A stretch of 64,000 bases of DNA from positions 1-64,000 of the forward strand of contig NZ_JALIDZ010000015.1 of the NCBI RefSeq assembly GCF_025397915.1, read 5' to 3'. Of the stretch, positions 37,546 through 46,162 are shown piece by piece. Under the pieces are notes generated by a model, which was given only the letters and a program-made list of their open reading frames with translations, was not told the origin of the DNA and did not search any database. Within the stretch, counting starts at the first letter, position 1; each line of letters begins with the position of its first letter. Position numbers and translations under genes: made by a program. This DNA comes from Microbaculum marinisediminis. GTDB taxonomy: Bacteria > Pseudomonadota > Alphaproteobacteria > Rhizobiales > Tepidamorphaceae.

Positions 37546-38219
37546 TGTCCGGTATCGTCGTCCAGACCATCGAGCGCGCCGACACGGCCCAGCTCGCCGA
37601 ACTCGCCGATTGCGGCGTCGCCACCGTTCACGAGGCGATCGGGCGGACCGGCATGCTGGCGTCCTACATGCGGCCGATCTATGCCGGCGCGCGGATCGCC
37701 GGCTCCGCGGTGACCGTGTCGATCCCGCCCGGCGACAACTGGATGATTCATGTCGCCGTCGAGCAGTGCCGGGCGGGAGACATCCTCGTCGTCGCGCCGA
37801 CGAGCCCCTGCGACAACGGCTATTTCGGCGAATTGCTGGCCCGTTCGCTGATGGCGCGCGGGGTGCAGGGGCTGATTATAGACGCGGGCTGCCGCGACGT
37901 GCGCGATCTCACCGAGATCGGCTTTCCGGTCTGGTCTAAGGCGGTTTCGGCGCAGGGCACCGTCAAGGAGACGCTGGGCTCGGTGAACGTGCCGGTCGTC
38001 TGCGCGGGGGCGCTGATCAATGCCGGCGACGCGATCGTCGCCGATGATGACGGCGTCTGCGTCGTGACGCGCGAGGCGGTGCCCGACGCCGTCGCCCGGT
38101 CGCGGGCGCGCGAAGCGAAAGAGGCGGAGACGCGCAAGCGCCTGATGGCGGGCGAGCTCGGCCTCGACATCTACGGCTTCCGCGATCGCCTGAAGGCCAA
38201 GGGCCTGAGATATGTCTGA
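37545..38219 (+). CDS. galC: 4-Carboxy-4-hydroxy-2-oxoadipate aldolase / oxaloacetate decarboxylase (GalC/LigK-like)
   Basis: 224 residues of the RraA-like class II aldolase fold. The pyruvate/metal site is in [21 protein letters not shown], and the N-terminal segment [16 protein letters not shown] is typical of LigK/ProA/GalC. It cleaves 4-carboxy-4-hydroxy-2-oxoadipate to pyruvate and oxaloacetate and also decarboxylates oxaloacetate. The start is the ATG overlapping the galB stop; a GTG one codon upstream is less likely. The gene ends with ATGTCTGA, nearly repeated at the start of the next gene 8 bp on. Confidence 0.9.
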   Translation: MSGIVVQTIERADTAQLAELADCGVATVHEAIGRTGMLASYMRPIYAGARIAGSAVTVSIPPGDNWMIHVAVEQCRAGDILVVAPTSPCDNGYFGELLARSLMARGVQGLIIDAGCRDVRDLTEIGFPVWSKAVSAQGTVKETLGSVNVPVVCAGALINAGDAIVADDDGVCVVTREAVPDAVARSRAREAKEAETRKRLMAGELGLDIYGFRDRLKAKGLRYV

Positions 38220-38227
38220 GCTGGCCC

Positions 38228-39286
38228 ATGTCTGAGGGCATCCGCTGCATGTGGATGCGCGGCGGCACCTCTAAGGGCGGGTATTTCCTCGCCGCCGACC
38301 TGCCTTCCGACCCGGACGAGCGGGACGCCCTCCTGTTGGGTGTCATGGGCTCGCCGGATGCCCGCCAGATCGACGGGATGGGCGGCGCCGATCCACTGAC
38401 GTCCAAGGTTGCGGTGGTGAAGCCGTCCGAGCGACCGGACATCGACGTCGACTATCTGTTCCTGCAGGTCTTCGTCGACCGGCCGATCGTCACGGACGCG
38501 CAGAACTGCGGCAATATCCTGGCCGCCGTCGGTCCCTTCGCCATCGAACGGGGACTGGTGACGGCGCAGACAACGCGGACCGACGTGCGCATCTTCATGG
38601 AAAACACCGGCCAGGTCGCGGTCGCGACCGTCGAGACGCCGGATGGCCATGTGCGCTACGACGGCGGAGCCCGCATCGACGGGGTGCCCGGCACGGCGGC
38701 GCCGATCCCCATCGCGTTCGAGGATACGGCCGGCTCCTCCTGCGGTGCGCTGCTGCCGACCGGCAATGCCGCCGATGTGATCGAAGGCGTCGCGGCGACC
38801 CTGATCGACAACGGCATGCCGACCGTGGTGATGCGTGCCCGCGACCTCGGTATCACCGGCCAGGAGACGCCGGCGCGGTTGGAAGAAAACGCCGACTTGC
38901 GGGCACGGCTCGAGGCGATCCGCCTGAAGGCCGGGCCGATGATGGCTCTCGGCGACGTCGCCGAGACGTCGGTACCGAAGCTGACGATGGTCTCGCCGCC
39001 GAAGGCGGGCGGGGCGGTCTCGACGCGGACCTTCATTCCCCACCGCTGCCATTCCTCCATCGGCGTGCTCGGCGCCGTCAGCGTGGCGACCGCTTGCCTG
39101 CTGCCGGGAAGTCCGGCAGCGGAGCTTGCCGCGATCCCCGAAGGCCGCGAGAAGACGCTGTCGATCGAGCATCCGACCGGCGAGATGACCGTGGTGGTGA
39201 CGCTCGACGATGCCGGCGCGGTGCAGCGCGCGGCAATCCTCAGGACCGCGCGCAAACTGTTCGACGGGGTGGTGTTCGCCGATTAG
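38228..39286 (+). CDS. galD: PrpF-family 4-oxalomesaconate tautomerase (GalD-like)
   Basis: 352 residues of the PrpF fold (two diaminopimelate-epimerase-like halves). Conserved pieces: IRCMWMRGGTSKGGYF at the start, Cys in DAQNCGNILAAVG, and FIPHRCHSSIGVLGAVSVAT in the second half. GalD interconverts keto/enol forms of 4-oxalomesaconate; other PrpF proteins isomerise aconitate in propionate metabolism. Its position after GalB- and GalC-like genes favours the tautomerase. Last gene of the plus-strand run; it converges on the next gene with a 3-bp gap. Confidence 0.88.
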   Translation: MSEGIRCMWMRGGTSKGGYFLAADLPSDPDERDALLLGVMGSPDARQIDGMGGADPLTSKVAVVKPSERPDIDVDYLFLQVFVDRPIVTDAQNCGNILAAVGPFAIERGLVTAQTTRTDVRIFMENTGQVAVATVETPDGHVRYDGGARIDGVPGTAAPIPIAFEDTAGSSCGALLPTGNAADVIEGVAATLIDNGMPTVVMRARDLGITGQETPARLEENADLRARLEAIRLKAGPMMALGDVAETSVPKLTMVSPPKAGGAVSTRTFIPHRCHSSIGVLGAVSVATACLLPGSPAAELAAIPEGREKTLSIEHPTGEMTVVVTLDDAGAVQRAAILRTARKLFDGVVFAD

Positions 39287-39289
39287 GCC

Positions 39290-40171
39290 CTAGCGCTTCG
39301 CCCCGGGCTTCAGTGCTGCCAGCAGCGCATCGATATCCGCCGCGGTGTTCTTGCCTTTCGGCAGGATGCCGAGCGCGCCGATCCGGGTTTGCGCGGCGGC
39401 GATGGCCGCGGCGATGTCGCCGTTGAGGCCGAGTTCGCGCAGCGTGACGGCGGATTCCTCCATCTCCGCGCCGCGGCGAATGCCATGCCGAGCGACCCGC
39501 TCCAGTTCGTAATCGGCGAATTTCTCCCAGCCGAGGCCGGGGAAACTTGCCGCGAGCGAGGCGACGACACGGTCGAGACAGCCCGAAGCGCGGGCGGCGA
39601 GCAGCATTTCGACGGTGATCGCCTCGAGACCCTTCACGAACAGGCTGCGCACCATCTTGATCGCCGTCGCCTCGCCGATATCGTCGCTGACGATCTCGTA
39701 TTCGAAGCCCAGACGGCCGAGATCCCGTTCGATCGACCGGGCGGCGGGACCAGCGAGCAGCACCGGCGTGGCGTGGCCGCGCGGGTGCACGGGCCCCATC
39801 ACGGCCATGTCGACATAGGCGGCGCGGCTGCTTGTGAGGAGTTGAGACGAGACGCGCTTGCGGCCCGGCGAGACGGAGTTGATGTCGATGAAGACGTGGC
39901 GATCCTCGAGGCAGGTCGCGCATTCGCGGGCCGCGTCGAGGCTGGAGGCGGCGGTGACGGCGGAGATCACCCAGTCGGACTCGGCGGCGACGTCGGAGGG
40001 GTGCGCCAGCGGATGGACGTTGCGTTGGCGGGCGATATTCGCGGTCGGCCCGTCCATGCCTTCGGCGTCGAACAGGATGTCGTAGGTCGCGAAGTGCTCG
40101 ACGCCCTTGTCTGCCAGCGTGTCGGCGAAGGCCCGGCCCGCCTCGCCGAAACCGATGAACCCGATACGCAT
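39290..40171 (-). CDS. NAD(P)-dependent oxidoreductase, 6-phosphogluconate dehydrogenase-like with DUF1932 tail
   Basis: 293 residues. The Rossmann start MRIGFIGFGEAGRAFADTLA and the substrate-loop equivalent VDMAVMGPVHPRGHATPVLL place it with beta-hydroxyacid dehydrogenases. The C-terminal helical DUF1932 domain (GIRRGAEMEESAVTLRELGL) defines a subgroup. Members are often found in aromatic catabolism clusters, but I know of no settled reaction for this one. It is convergent with the galD-like gene and could act on a hydroxy or semialdehyde intermediate; this is inference. Confidence 0.85.
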   Translation of the reverse strand: MRIGFIGFGEAGRAFADTLADKGVEHFATYDILFDAEGMDGPTANIARQRNVHPLAHPSDVAAESDWVISAVTAASSLDAARECATCLEDRHVFIDINSVSPGRKRVSSQLLTSSRAAYVDMAVMGPVHPRGHATPVLLAGPAARSIERDLGRLGFEYEIVSDDIGEATAIKMVRSLFVKGLEAITVEMLLAARASGCLDRVVASLAASFPGLGWEKFADYELERVARHGIRRGAEMEESAVTLRELGLNGDIAAAIAAAQTRIGALGILPKGKNTAADIDALLAALKPGAKR

Positions 40172-40251
40172 CGACCTGGCTCCTTCTGCCAACACGATCC
40201 TACATCGCACCCGCCGGGCGTGTCACAAATAGGGCGCGGCCAGCAATTGGC

Positions 40252-40295
40252 GCGCTCAGCAGCAGGTTTGCGCTCAGCAATTTGTTGCGCTCAGC
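40252..40295. repeat. Short tandem repeat GCGCTCAGC x3
   Basis: Three copies of GCGCTCAGC at 40252-40260, 40270-40278 and 40287-40295 (periods 18 and 17), with partly conserved spacers ending GTTT and TGTT. The third copy contains the stop codon of the EamA transporter gene. Probably slippage-derived; no function suggested. Confidence 0.6.
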
Positions 40296-41166
40296 GCCGG
40301 GGCCGTTGCGCCCGCTGGGCGAGCACGATCGCGACACCGCCGAGCGTGGCAGCCGAGGCGACGAGAAGGCGCAGCGTCGGCTGCTCGGAGATCAGGAGAA
40401 CACCACCGACGGCCGCGATGACCGGAACCGAGAGCTGCACCGTCGCGGCGCGGGTCGCGGTGAGGCCCGGCAGCGCGGCGTACCAGATGACGTAGCCGCA
40501 GGCCGAGGCGAGGGCGCCGGAGAGGACGGCGAGCGCGAACCCGTGTCCGCTCACGCTGTACTGGCTCATGAAGCCGAGGCTGGCGATCACGGTCAGCGGC
40601 ACGGCGTAGATGAAGTTGCCCGCCGTCGCGGCCAGCGGGTCCCGTGCGCCGCGGCCGATCAGGGAATAGACGCCCCAGGAGATGCCGGCGACCGACATCG
40701 CCGCCGCGCCCAGAGGATCGGGCGCGGTGACCCCCGGCGAGACGAGATAGACGAGCCCCAGGATCGCTAACGCCAGCCCCGCCCAGGACAGACGCGAGAA
40801 GTGCTCGCCCGACCGCAGCGCGACGATGAACATCGTGAGCTGCACGGCGCCGAACAGGATCAGCGCGCCGGTTCCCGCGCTCAGCGACAGATAGGCGAAG
40901 GAAAAGAAGATCATGTAGGCGAACAGCGCGGCCACCGACCGCCAGTTCGCCTCCGGGCGGCCCTTTGTCCCGTGCCGCAGGAGCAGGATCAGCGCCAGCG
41001 TTGCCGCGCCGGAAATCAGGCGGACGCTGGTGAAACTCGCCGCATCGATCAGCTTCGGCGCCAGGGCGAGCCGGCAGAGCAGCGAGTTGGCGGCGAAGGC
41101 CAGCATCGCCGTCCCCGTCAGGAGCGCGGTGCGCGTCGTGATGTGACCGGTCGTTGCCGTGGTCAT
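40291..41166 (-). CDS. EamA/DMT-family transporter
   Basis: 291 residues with about ten hydrophobic segments arranged as two EamA repeats (SFTSVRLISGAATLALILLL; AGISWGVYSLIGRGA; GALASACGYVIWYAALPGLT). Drug/metabolite exporters of this family move amino acids or other small metabolites; the substrate is unknown. It lies between the aromatic island and the phosphonate locus without clear membership in either. The 191 bp upstream to the phnN stop contain no evident gene. Confidence 0.9.
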   Translation of the reverse strand: MTTATTGHITTRTALLTGTAMLAFAANSLLCRLALAPKLIDAASFTSVRLISGAATLALILLLRHGTKGRPEANWRSVAALFAYMIFFSFAYLSLSAGTGALILFGAVQLTMFIVALRSGEHFSRLSWAGLALAILGLVYLVSPGVTAPDPLGAAAMSVAGISWGVYSLIGRGARDPLAATAGNFIYAVPLTVIASLGFMSQYSVSGHGFALAVLSGALASACGYVIWYAALPGLTATRAATVQLSVPVIAAVGGVLLISEQPTLRLLVASAATLGGVAIVLAQRAQRPRR

Positions 41167-41357
41167 GGCGGCCCTCGTCGGCGCGACAAACCGTCATCCC
41201 TACGAGAGCCTCGCCGAGGGGCCGGGTCAACCGGTGATTTCGGTGCCGGCCCGCATGAGCCCTGTCGAGACAGGATTTTAGCCTGTGTCCGGGGGACTCG
41301 AAACTGTCGTGCCGGGCAAGCAACGGTCGAGCCGTCCGCGCACGTCGGCGGTCCCTC

Positions 41358-41954
41358 CTATTCCGCTGGCTGGCGAACCGCCTCGCGGATGTGGCGTTCC
41401 ACGACACCTTGCAGCAGCCGGGCGGCGGCTTCCGGTTCTCTGTCGTTTACGATCTCAACCAGTTCCACGCCATCGGGGATGGTGATGGGAACCGGCGTCA
41501 ACCGCTCCTCGATATCGGCGCCGGTCTCGCGGCCGCGTCCTTCGAGCCGTGCGCGCAGGATATCGGGGGACGCGGTGACGTTGACCACGGTCACGGTACT
41601 GTAGCGGTCCGCCACCGTGGGGATCGCCTTGCGCGACAGGTTGGCGATGACGACGGCGCCGGCCGCGATCCAGTCGTCGACGATCAGCGGGATCGCGTAT
41701 CCAAGCCCGTGGGCGCGCCAATGCAGGGCGACATCGTCTGCCCCGACCATCCGGGCGAACGCCGCCTCGCTCAGGCTGTCGTGGTCTTCCGTGGCGCTAT
41801 CGGCGGGCCGGGTGACGAGACGGCGGGCGAAGCGGACGCCGGAATGATCGGCGAACGCGTCGGCGACAAGACGGATCAGGGTATCCTTGCCCGCCCCCGA
41901 GGGGCCGACGACGGGCACGAACGTGCCCGGTCCGATCCGCTGACTGCCGCTCAT
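41358..41954 (-). CDS. phnN: Ribose 1,5-bisphosphate phosphokinase PhnN
   Basis: 198 residues, guanylate-kinase-like P-loop protein. Walker A is VVGPSGAGKDTL (residues about 15-26); lid and substrate elements are RFARRLVTRPADSATEDHDS and ALHWRAHGLGYAIP. It phosphorylates ribose 1,5-bisphosphate to PRPP, the final salvage step of the C-P lyase pathway. It overlaps phnM by 4 nt. Confidence 0.95.
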   Translation of the reverse strand: MSGSQRIGPGTFVPVVGPSGAGKDTLIRLVADAFADHSGVRFARRLVTRPADSATEDHDSLSEAAFARMVGADDVALHWRAHGLGYAIPLIVDDWIAAGAVVIANLSRKAIPTVADRYSTVTVVNVTASPDILRARLEGRGRETGADIEERLTPVPITIPDGVELVEIVNDREPEAAARLLQGVVERHIREAVRQPAE

Positions 41955-43093
41955 GCGACCCGCTTTCCCTTGCGCCAGACCGCGCGCACCACCGGCACAT
42001 CGTCCTCGAAGCAGACACGGACCAGATCGGCCGACAGCCCTTCCGCGATCTCGCCGCGATCGTCGAGACCGACGGATCTGGCCGGGTTGGCGGTGACGAG
42101 GCGGATCGCCTCTGGCAGCGTGATCGAGGCGACGCGCCGCGGCAGCACGAAGGCGGCATGCAGCAGGCTGAAAGGGATGTAGTCCGAGGACAGCACGTCG
42201 AGGAGGCCTTGTTCGGCAAGGTCTATGGCGGACACGTTACCCGAATGCGAGCCGCCGCGCACGACGTTGGGGGCGCCCATCAGAACCGCCAGACCGGCGC
42301 GATGTGCCGCGCCGGCGGCTTCGACCGTGGTCGGGAACTCCGACAGCACGACGCCGGCCTCGATCGCCTCGACGACATGGGCTTCGGTCGCGTCGTCGTG
42401 GCTGGCCAGGACGATCTCGGAATTCCGGCACTGGTGGTAGAGCGAGGCGCGGTTCGGCGCGGCGTGGCGGTCGTGCAGGGCGTGGCGTTCGGCGATGAAG
42501 GCGTCCAGCTCGGCATCCGACATGCCGACCTTGCCCTTGTAGTACTCGCGGAACTTGTCGAGGCTGACGAACTGGCGCTGGCCCGGCGTGTGGTCCATCA
42601 CCGAGACGAGCTTGAGGGCCGGGTGGTCGAGAAACGCTTCGGCCTCCGACACCACGTTCGGCGAGGCGATCTCGCAGCGTAGGTGCAGAAAATGTTCGGC
42701 CCGCAGCCGGCCCGCCTTGCCGGCCGCCGTGATCGCGTCGGCGAGCGTGCGCATATGGTTCGCCACGTCGGTCTTGTCGTTGTCCGAGCCGACACGCAGC
42801 GCGTCGAGCACCGTGGTGATGCCGGAGGCGGCGATCTGCGCGTCGTGCGACTGCACGGCGGCGATCGGGTTCCAGGCGACGCCCGGACGCGGCGAGAAAT
42901 GGCTTTCCAGATGGTCGGTATGCAACTCGACCAGACCGGGGATCAGGTAGTCGCCCTCGAGGTCCTCGGCGGCGGCGACGGACGTGGTGCCGGGATCGAC
43001 GGCCCGGATCGTCCCGTCAACGATGGACAGGCTGCCGGCGACGACCTCGGCGGGAAGGACGAGGCGGGCGTTGGTCAGGATCGTGTCGTGCAT
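41951..43093 (-). CDS. phnM: Alpha-D-ribose 1-methylphosphonate 5-triphosphate diphosphatase PhnM
   Basis: 380-residue amidohydrolase-fold enzyme. Metal-site segments: LVELHTDHLESHFSPRPGVA near residue 55, HLRCEIASPNV, and IVLASHDDATEAHV; the C-terminal LSSDYIPFSLLHAAFVLPR is typical of PhnM. It removes diphosphate from the triphosphate made by PhnI with PhnG, PhnH and PhnL, producing the substrate of PhnJ. It lies 7 bp after phnE and overlaps phnN. Confidence 0.96.
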   Translation of the reverse strand: MHDTILTNARLVLPAEVVAGSLSIVDGTIRAVDPGTTSVAAAEDLEGDYLIPGLVELHTDHLESHFSPRPGVAWNPIAAVQSHDAQIAASGITTVLDALRVGSDNDKTDVANHMRTLADAITAAGKAGRLRAEHFLHLRCEIASPNVVSEAEAFLDHPALKLVSVMDHTPGQRQFVSLDKFREYYKGKVGMSDAELDAFIAERHALHDRHAAPNRASLYHQCRNSEIVLASHDDATEAHVVEAIEAGVVLSEFPTTVEAAGAAHRAGLAVLMGAPNVVRGGSHSGNVSAIDLAEQGLLDVLSSDYIPFSLLHAAFVLPRRVASITLPEAIRLVTANPARSVGLDDRGEIAEGLSADLVRVCFEDDVPVVRAVWRKGKRVA

Positions 43094-43100
43094 GACGGCC

Positions 43101-43946
43101 TCAGATCACCAGCTTTCTGAGGCGCTGCGACACGATGTCGATGATCGACACGGTGATCACCACGATGATCAGGATCGCCGCGGTCTCGGCGTAGTAGAAG
43201 CCGCGGATCGACTCGAACATGATCTGGCCGATGCCGCCGGCGCCGACGATGCCGAGCACCGTGGCGGAGCGCACGTTGGTCTCGAAACGGTAGAGCGAAA
43301 AGGAGATCCAGAGCGGCAGCACCTGCGGCAGGACGCCGTAGATGATCTCCTGCAGCCGGGTCGCGCCGGTCGCGCGGATACCTTCCACGGGGCGCGGGTC
43401 GATCGCCTCGACGGCCTCGGAAAAGAGCTTGGAGACGACGCCCATGTTGTGGATGAACAGCGCCATGACACCGGCGAACGGGCCGAGGCCGACGGCGACG
43501 ACGAACAGCACCGCGAAGACGATCTCGTTGATCGCCCGGCAGGCGTCCATCAGCCGGCGCACCGGCTGGACCACCCAGGCCGGGGCGATGTTGTTGGACG
43601 ACAGGAGCGCGAAGGGAATGCCGAAGACGATCGCCAGCACCGTGCCCCATATGGCGATCTGCACGGTCAGGATCATCTCGGTGACGTAGTATTCCCAGTC
43701 GCGGAAATTCGGCGACAGGAAGCCCGAGGCGTAGTCCGCCATGTTGCTGGCGTCGGTGAACAGGTTCACCAGCCGGGACATCTCGGCCGGGCCCCAGCTC
43801 CAGGCGAGCACCAGGGCGAGACCGCCCCAGATCAGCAGCCGGTAAAGCATGTCGCCGAAGGACGTGCGCGGCAGTTCGACCGGGCGGGGGGCGGCGGGTG
43901 TTGCTGGTGTCATCGGGCCAGGTGTTATCGGGGAGACTGATGTCAT
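43101..43946 (-). CDS. phnE: Phosphonate ABC transporter permease PhnE
   Basis: 281 residues; a Pro-rich cytosolic N-terminus is followed by about six membrane segments and the EAA loop [20 protein letters not shown]. It ends with the family-typical [19 protein letters not shown]. Many alphaproteobacterial loci carry two phnE genes; only one is present here. The ATG at 43946 is chosen; an in-frame GTG nine codons upstream is possible. An imperfect hairpin precedes it. Confidence 0.94.
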   Translation of the reverse strand: MTSVSPITPGPMTPATPAAPRPVELPRTSFGDMLYRLLIWGGLALVLAWSWGPAEMSRLVNLFTDASNMADYASGFLSPNFRDWEYYVTEMILTVQIAIWGTVLAIVFGIPFALLSSNNIAPAWVVQPVRRLMDACRAINEIVFAVLFVVAVGLGPFAGVMALFIHNMGVVSKLFSEAVEAIDPRPVEGIRATGATRLQEIIYGVLPQVLPLWISFSLYRFETNVRSATVLGIVGAGGIGQIMFESIRGFYYAETAAILIIVVITVSIIDIVSQRLRKLVI

Positions 43947-43975
43947 CGGGCGTCTCGCGAGCGGTCTTTCCACGA

Positions 43976-44010
43976 AAAGAGGCGACGCCGGTCAGGTTGC
44001 CGGCGCCGCC
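43976..44010 (-). terminator. Attenuating hairpin between phnD and phnE
   Basis: Read on the minus strand: GGCGGCGCCGG (44010-44000), 8-nt loop, CCGGCGTCGCC (43991-43981) with one mismatch, then TCTTTTCG. It looks like a partial terminator that would set phnE-phnM-phnN below phnD. Confidence 0.65.
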
Positions 44011-44028
44011 TTGTGAGGGGGCGGCCGA

Positions 44029-45027
44029 TCAGGCCTGCGGGACCTTGGCCATCAGGCCTTCGTACTTGGTCTTCTCCGCCTTCAGCTCTTCGAGCGCCTT
44101 GGCCTTCTCGTCGGCGGCCATCTTGTCGTCCGCCTGGACCTGGAACTCCTGCTTGGTGATCTCCATGATCCGGATCGGATAGAGCTGGGCGTCGGAGGAC
44201 GGCTTGAACGGCGCCCACTTCAGGCCGGCGAGCACATCGCGCGCCTTGGCGACCTCGTCGGGGGCCCCGAGACGGCCGTAGGACATCATGAAGGTGTAGA
44301 TCTTGTCCTTGGCGGCCTGATCCAGGTCCTTGCGCCAGACCAGCGGATCGGACGGGATCAGCGGCGACTTCCAGACGACCTTGATCTTCTTGAACGCCTC
44401 GGGATTGTTCTCCTCGATGCGGGCAAGGTTCTCGGTGTTGTTGGTGGCGACGTCGACCTGGTTGTTGGCCACCGCCATCGCATTGGTCTCGTGATTGGCG
44501 TTACGGACCGTCTTGAAGCATTTCTTCGGGTCGACGCCGTTCTTGGCGAAGATGAAGGTGGTGGGGACGAGGAAGCCCGAGGTCGAGTTCGGGTCGCCGA
44601 TGCCGAAGTTCAGCGAGGCGTCGCACTTCAGCACGTCTTCCAGCGAATTGATCGGTGAGTCGACCGGCGCCAGCAGCAGCGACCAGTAGCCCGGATTGCC
44701 GGATACATCGACGGACTGGGCGAAGACCTCGCCGTCGGAGCGGTCGACCGCTTCCATGGCCGACTTGTTGCCGTACCAGGCGACGTGGACCTTGCCGAAG
44801 CGCATGCCCTCGATGATGCCGGCATAATCCGAGGCGAAGAACGGCTTCACCTTGAGGCCGGTCTGGGCCTCCATGGCGGCGAGGAACGGTTCCCACTGGG
44901 TCTTCAGGTTCTGGGTGGATTCGGTCGAGATGATGCCGAAGTTGATCTCGGTCGTCTCGGCGTGGGCGGCGCCCAGCAGCGAGACGGAAATCGCCGCGGC
45001 GGCAAGGCCCTTAGCGACAGCGTTCAT
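44029..45027 (-). CDS. phnD: Phosphonate ABC transporter substrate-binding protein PhnD
   Basis: 332 residues with a signal peptide (MNAVAKGLAAAAISVSLLGA, cleavage AHA-ETTE). PhnD-type binding segments: INFGIISTESTQNLKTQWEP, VHVAWYGNKSAMEAVDR, GIGDPNSTSGFLVPTTF. It binds alkylphosphonates such as 2-aminoethylphosphonate in the periplasm. GGAGG precedes the ATG. It lies 51 bp after phnC. Confidence 0.96.
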   Translation of the reverse strand: MNAVAKGLAAAAISVSLLGAAHAETTEINFGIISTESTQNLKTQWEPFLAAMEAQTGLKVKPFFASDYAGIIEGMRFGKVHVAWYGNKSAMEAVDRSDGEVFAQSVDVSGNPGYWSLLLAPVDSPINSLEDVLKCDASLNFGIGDPNSTSGFLVPTTFIFAKNGVDPKKCFKTVRNANHETNAMAVANNQVDVATNNTENLARIEENNPEAFKKIKVVWKSPLIPSDPLVWRKDLDQAAKDKIYTFMMSYGRLGAPDEVAKARDVLAGLKWAPFKPSSDAQLYPIRIMEITKQEFQVQADDKMAADEKAKALEELKAEKTKYEGLMAKVPQA

Positions 45028-45078
45028 GGTGTCCTCCATAGGAACTGGGGGTTGGGACCGTCTGGACTGATCAGGCGG

Positions 45079-45924
45079 TCACGCGCCGGCGAAGGCGACG
45101 GCCGGCTGCAGTGCGATCTGCGGCCGGGGCGCCCTTTCCGGGACGTCTGGGAGCACGAGTTCCTCGCTGGCATCGCCATAGAGTTCGCGCAGAAAATCAT
45201 GCGTGAGGGCCTCGCTCGGCCCGTCAAAGGCGACCTCGCCGTCGCGCAGCGCGATGGTGCGCGGGCAGTAGCGGCGGGCGTATTCGACCTGGTGCAGCGA
45301 TACGATGACGGTAATCCCGTCGTTGCGGTTGATTTCCGACAGCGCCTCCATGACGCGCTTGGCGGACGCCGGATCGAGCGAGGCGATCGGCTCGTCGGCA
45401 AGCACGATCTGCGCGCCCTGCACCATGGCGCGGGCGATCGCGGCGCGCTGCTGCTGTCCGCCGGACAGGGTCGAGGCACGCTGACGGGCGGTCTCGGCGA
45501 TACCGACGCGCGCCAGCGCCTGCATGGCGACGATCTTCTCGTCGCGGCTGAACAGGCCGAGGGTGCCGCGGATGGCCGGTATGCGACCGAGCACGCCGGT
45601 CAGCACATTGGTCAGCACCGAAAGCCGGTTGACGAGATTGAACTGCTGGAAGATGACGCCGATGTCGCGGCGGATGTCGCGCGCGTCGGCCGTCAATCGG
45701 CCGCCGGTCTGCACGAACCGGTCTCCGACCATGACCTTGCAGCCGTCGTTCCGGTCCGCCTGGACGAGGCCGGCGACATGGCGGATGAGCGTCGACTTGC
45801 CGGATCCGGATGCGCCGATCAGGGCGACCATCTCGCCACGATCGACCGAAACGGAAACGTTCTTCAGCGCGCGTTTGCCGCCGCGAAATGTCTTCGAAAG
45901 CCCTTCGACCACGACTGTTGTCAT
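45079..45924 (-). CDS. phnC: Phosphonate ABC transporter ATPase PhnC
   Basis: 281 residues. Walker A is [10 protein letters not shown] (about 36-45), signature [15 protein letters not shown], Walker [14 protein letters not shown]. The PhnC-type middle loop [20 protein letters not shown] is present. It is the first gene of phnCDE-MN. Its leader holds a nested hairpin (45933-45987) whose outer arm covers the Shine-Dalgarno-like AGCGGGG. Confidence 0.96.
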   Translation of the reverse strand: MTTVVVEGLSKTFRGGKRALKNVSVSVDRGEMVALIGASGSGKSTLIRHVAGLVQADRNDGCKVMVGDRFVQTGGRLTADARDIRRDIGVIFQQFNLVNRLSVLTNVLTGVLGRIPAIRGTLGLFSRDEKIVAMQALARVGIAETARQRASTLSGGQQQRAAIARAMVQGAQIVLADEPIASLDPASAKRVMEALSEINRNDGITVIVSLHQVEYARRYCPRTIALRDGEVAFDGPSEALTHDFLRELYGDASEELVLPDVPERAPRPQIALQPAVAFAGA

Positions 45925-45932
45925 GGCGATTA

Positions 45933-45987
45933 CCCCGCTGGTTTAGCAATGATCCCGACTGTGAACTCGGGATGAGGCTTAGCGGGG
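45933..45987 (-). promoter_or_regulatory. Nested hairpin in the phnC leader
   Basis: Outer stem CCCCGCT (45933-45939) with AGCGGGG (45981-45987); inner stem ATCCCGA (45952-45958) with TCGGGAT (45967-45973), 8-nt loop. On the mRNA the 3' outer arm is AGCGGGG, 8 nt before the phnC start codon, so folding would hide the ribosome-binding region. Confidence 0.45.
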
Positions 45988-46013
45988 CTACATGACGGCT
46001 GTTTTGCGCTTGC

Positions 46014-46031
46014 TTGTCGGTTCGATGACAA
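46014..46031. promoter_or_regulatory. Possible PhnF-like site upstream of phnC
   Basis: TTGTC-N8-GACAA, the same outer arms as the operator before phnF (53619-53638), but with a spacer two bases shorter. It lies between phnC and the divergent FAD oxidoreductase gene. The spacing difference makes it tentative. Confidence 0.25.
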
Positions 46032-46162
46032 TCCCCGGGCCCCGCAACGCAAGGGATTCATGGGGGTTTTCGCCGTGGTTCCCTGTGCAAAATGCGCTTG
46101 ACGTGACGGTCTTTCGGGTCGCATCAGACTGACGGTCGCCGAATTGATCGGGAGAGCGGGTT

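Noticed and set aside
40252-40295. Possible CRISPR-like repeats
   Set aside because: Nine-base units with 8-9-base spacers in only three copies; no cas genes. A simple tandem repeat.
46100-46162. PhoB box before phnC or the FAD gene
   Set aside because: TGACGGTC occurs twice (near 46106 and 46132), but the 11-bp direct-repeat spacing of CTGTCAT-type Pho boxes is not met.
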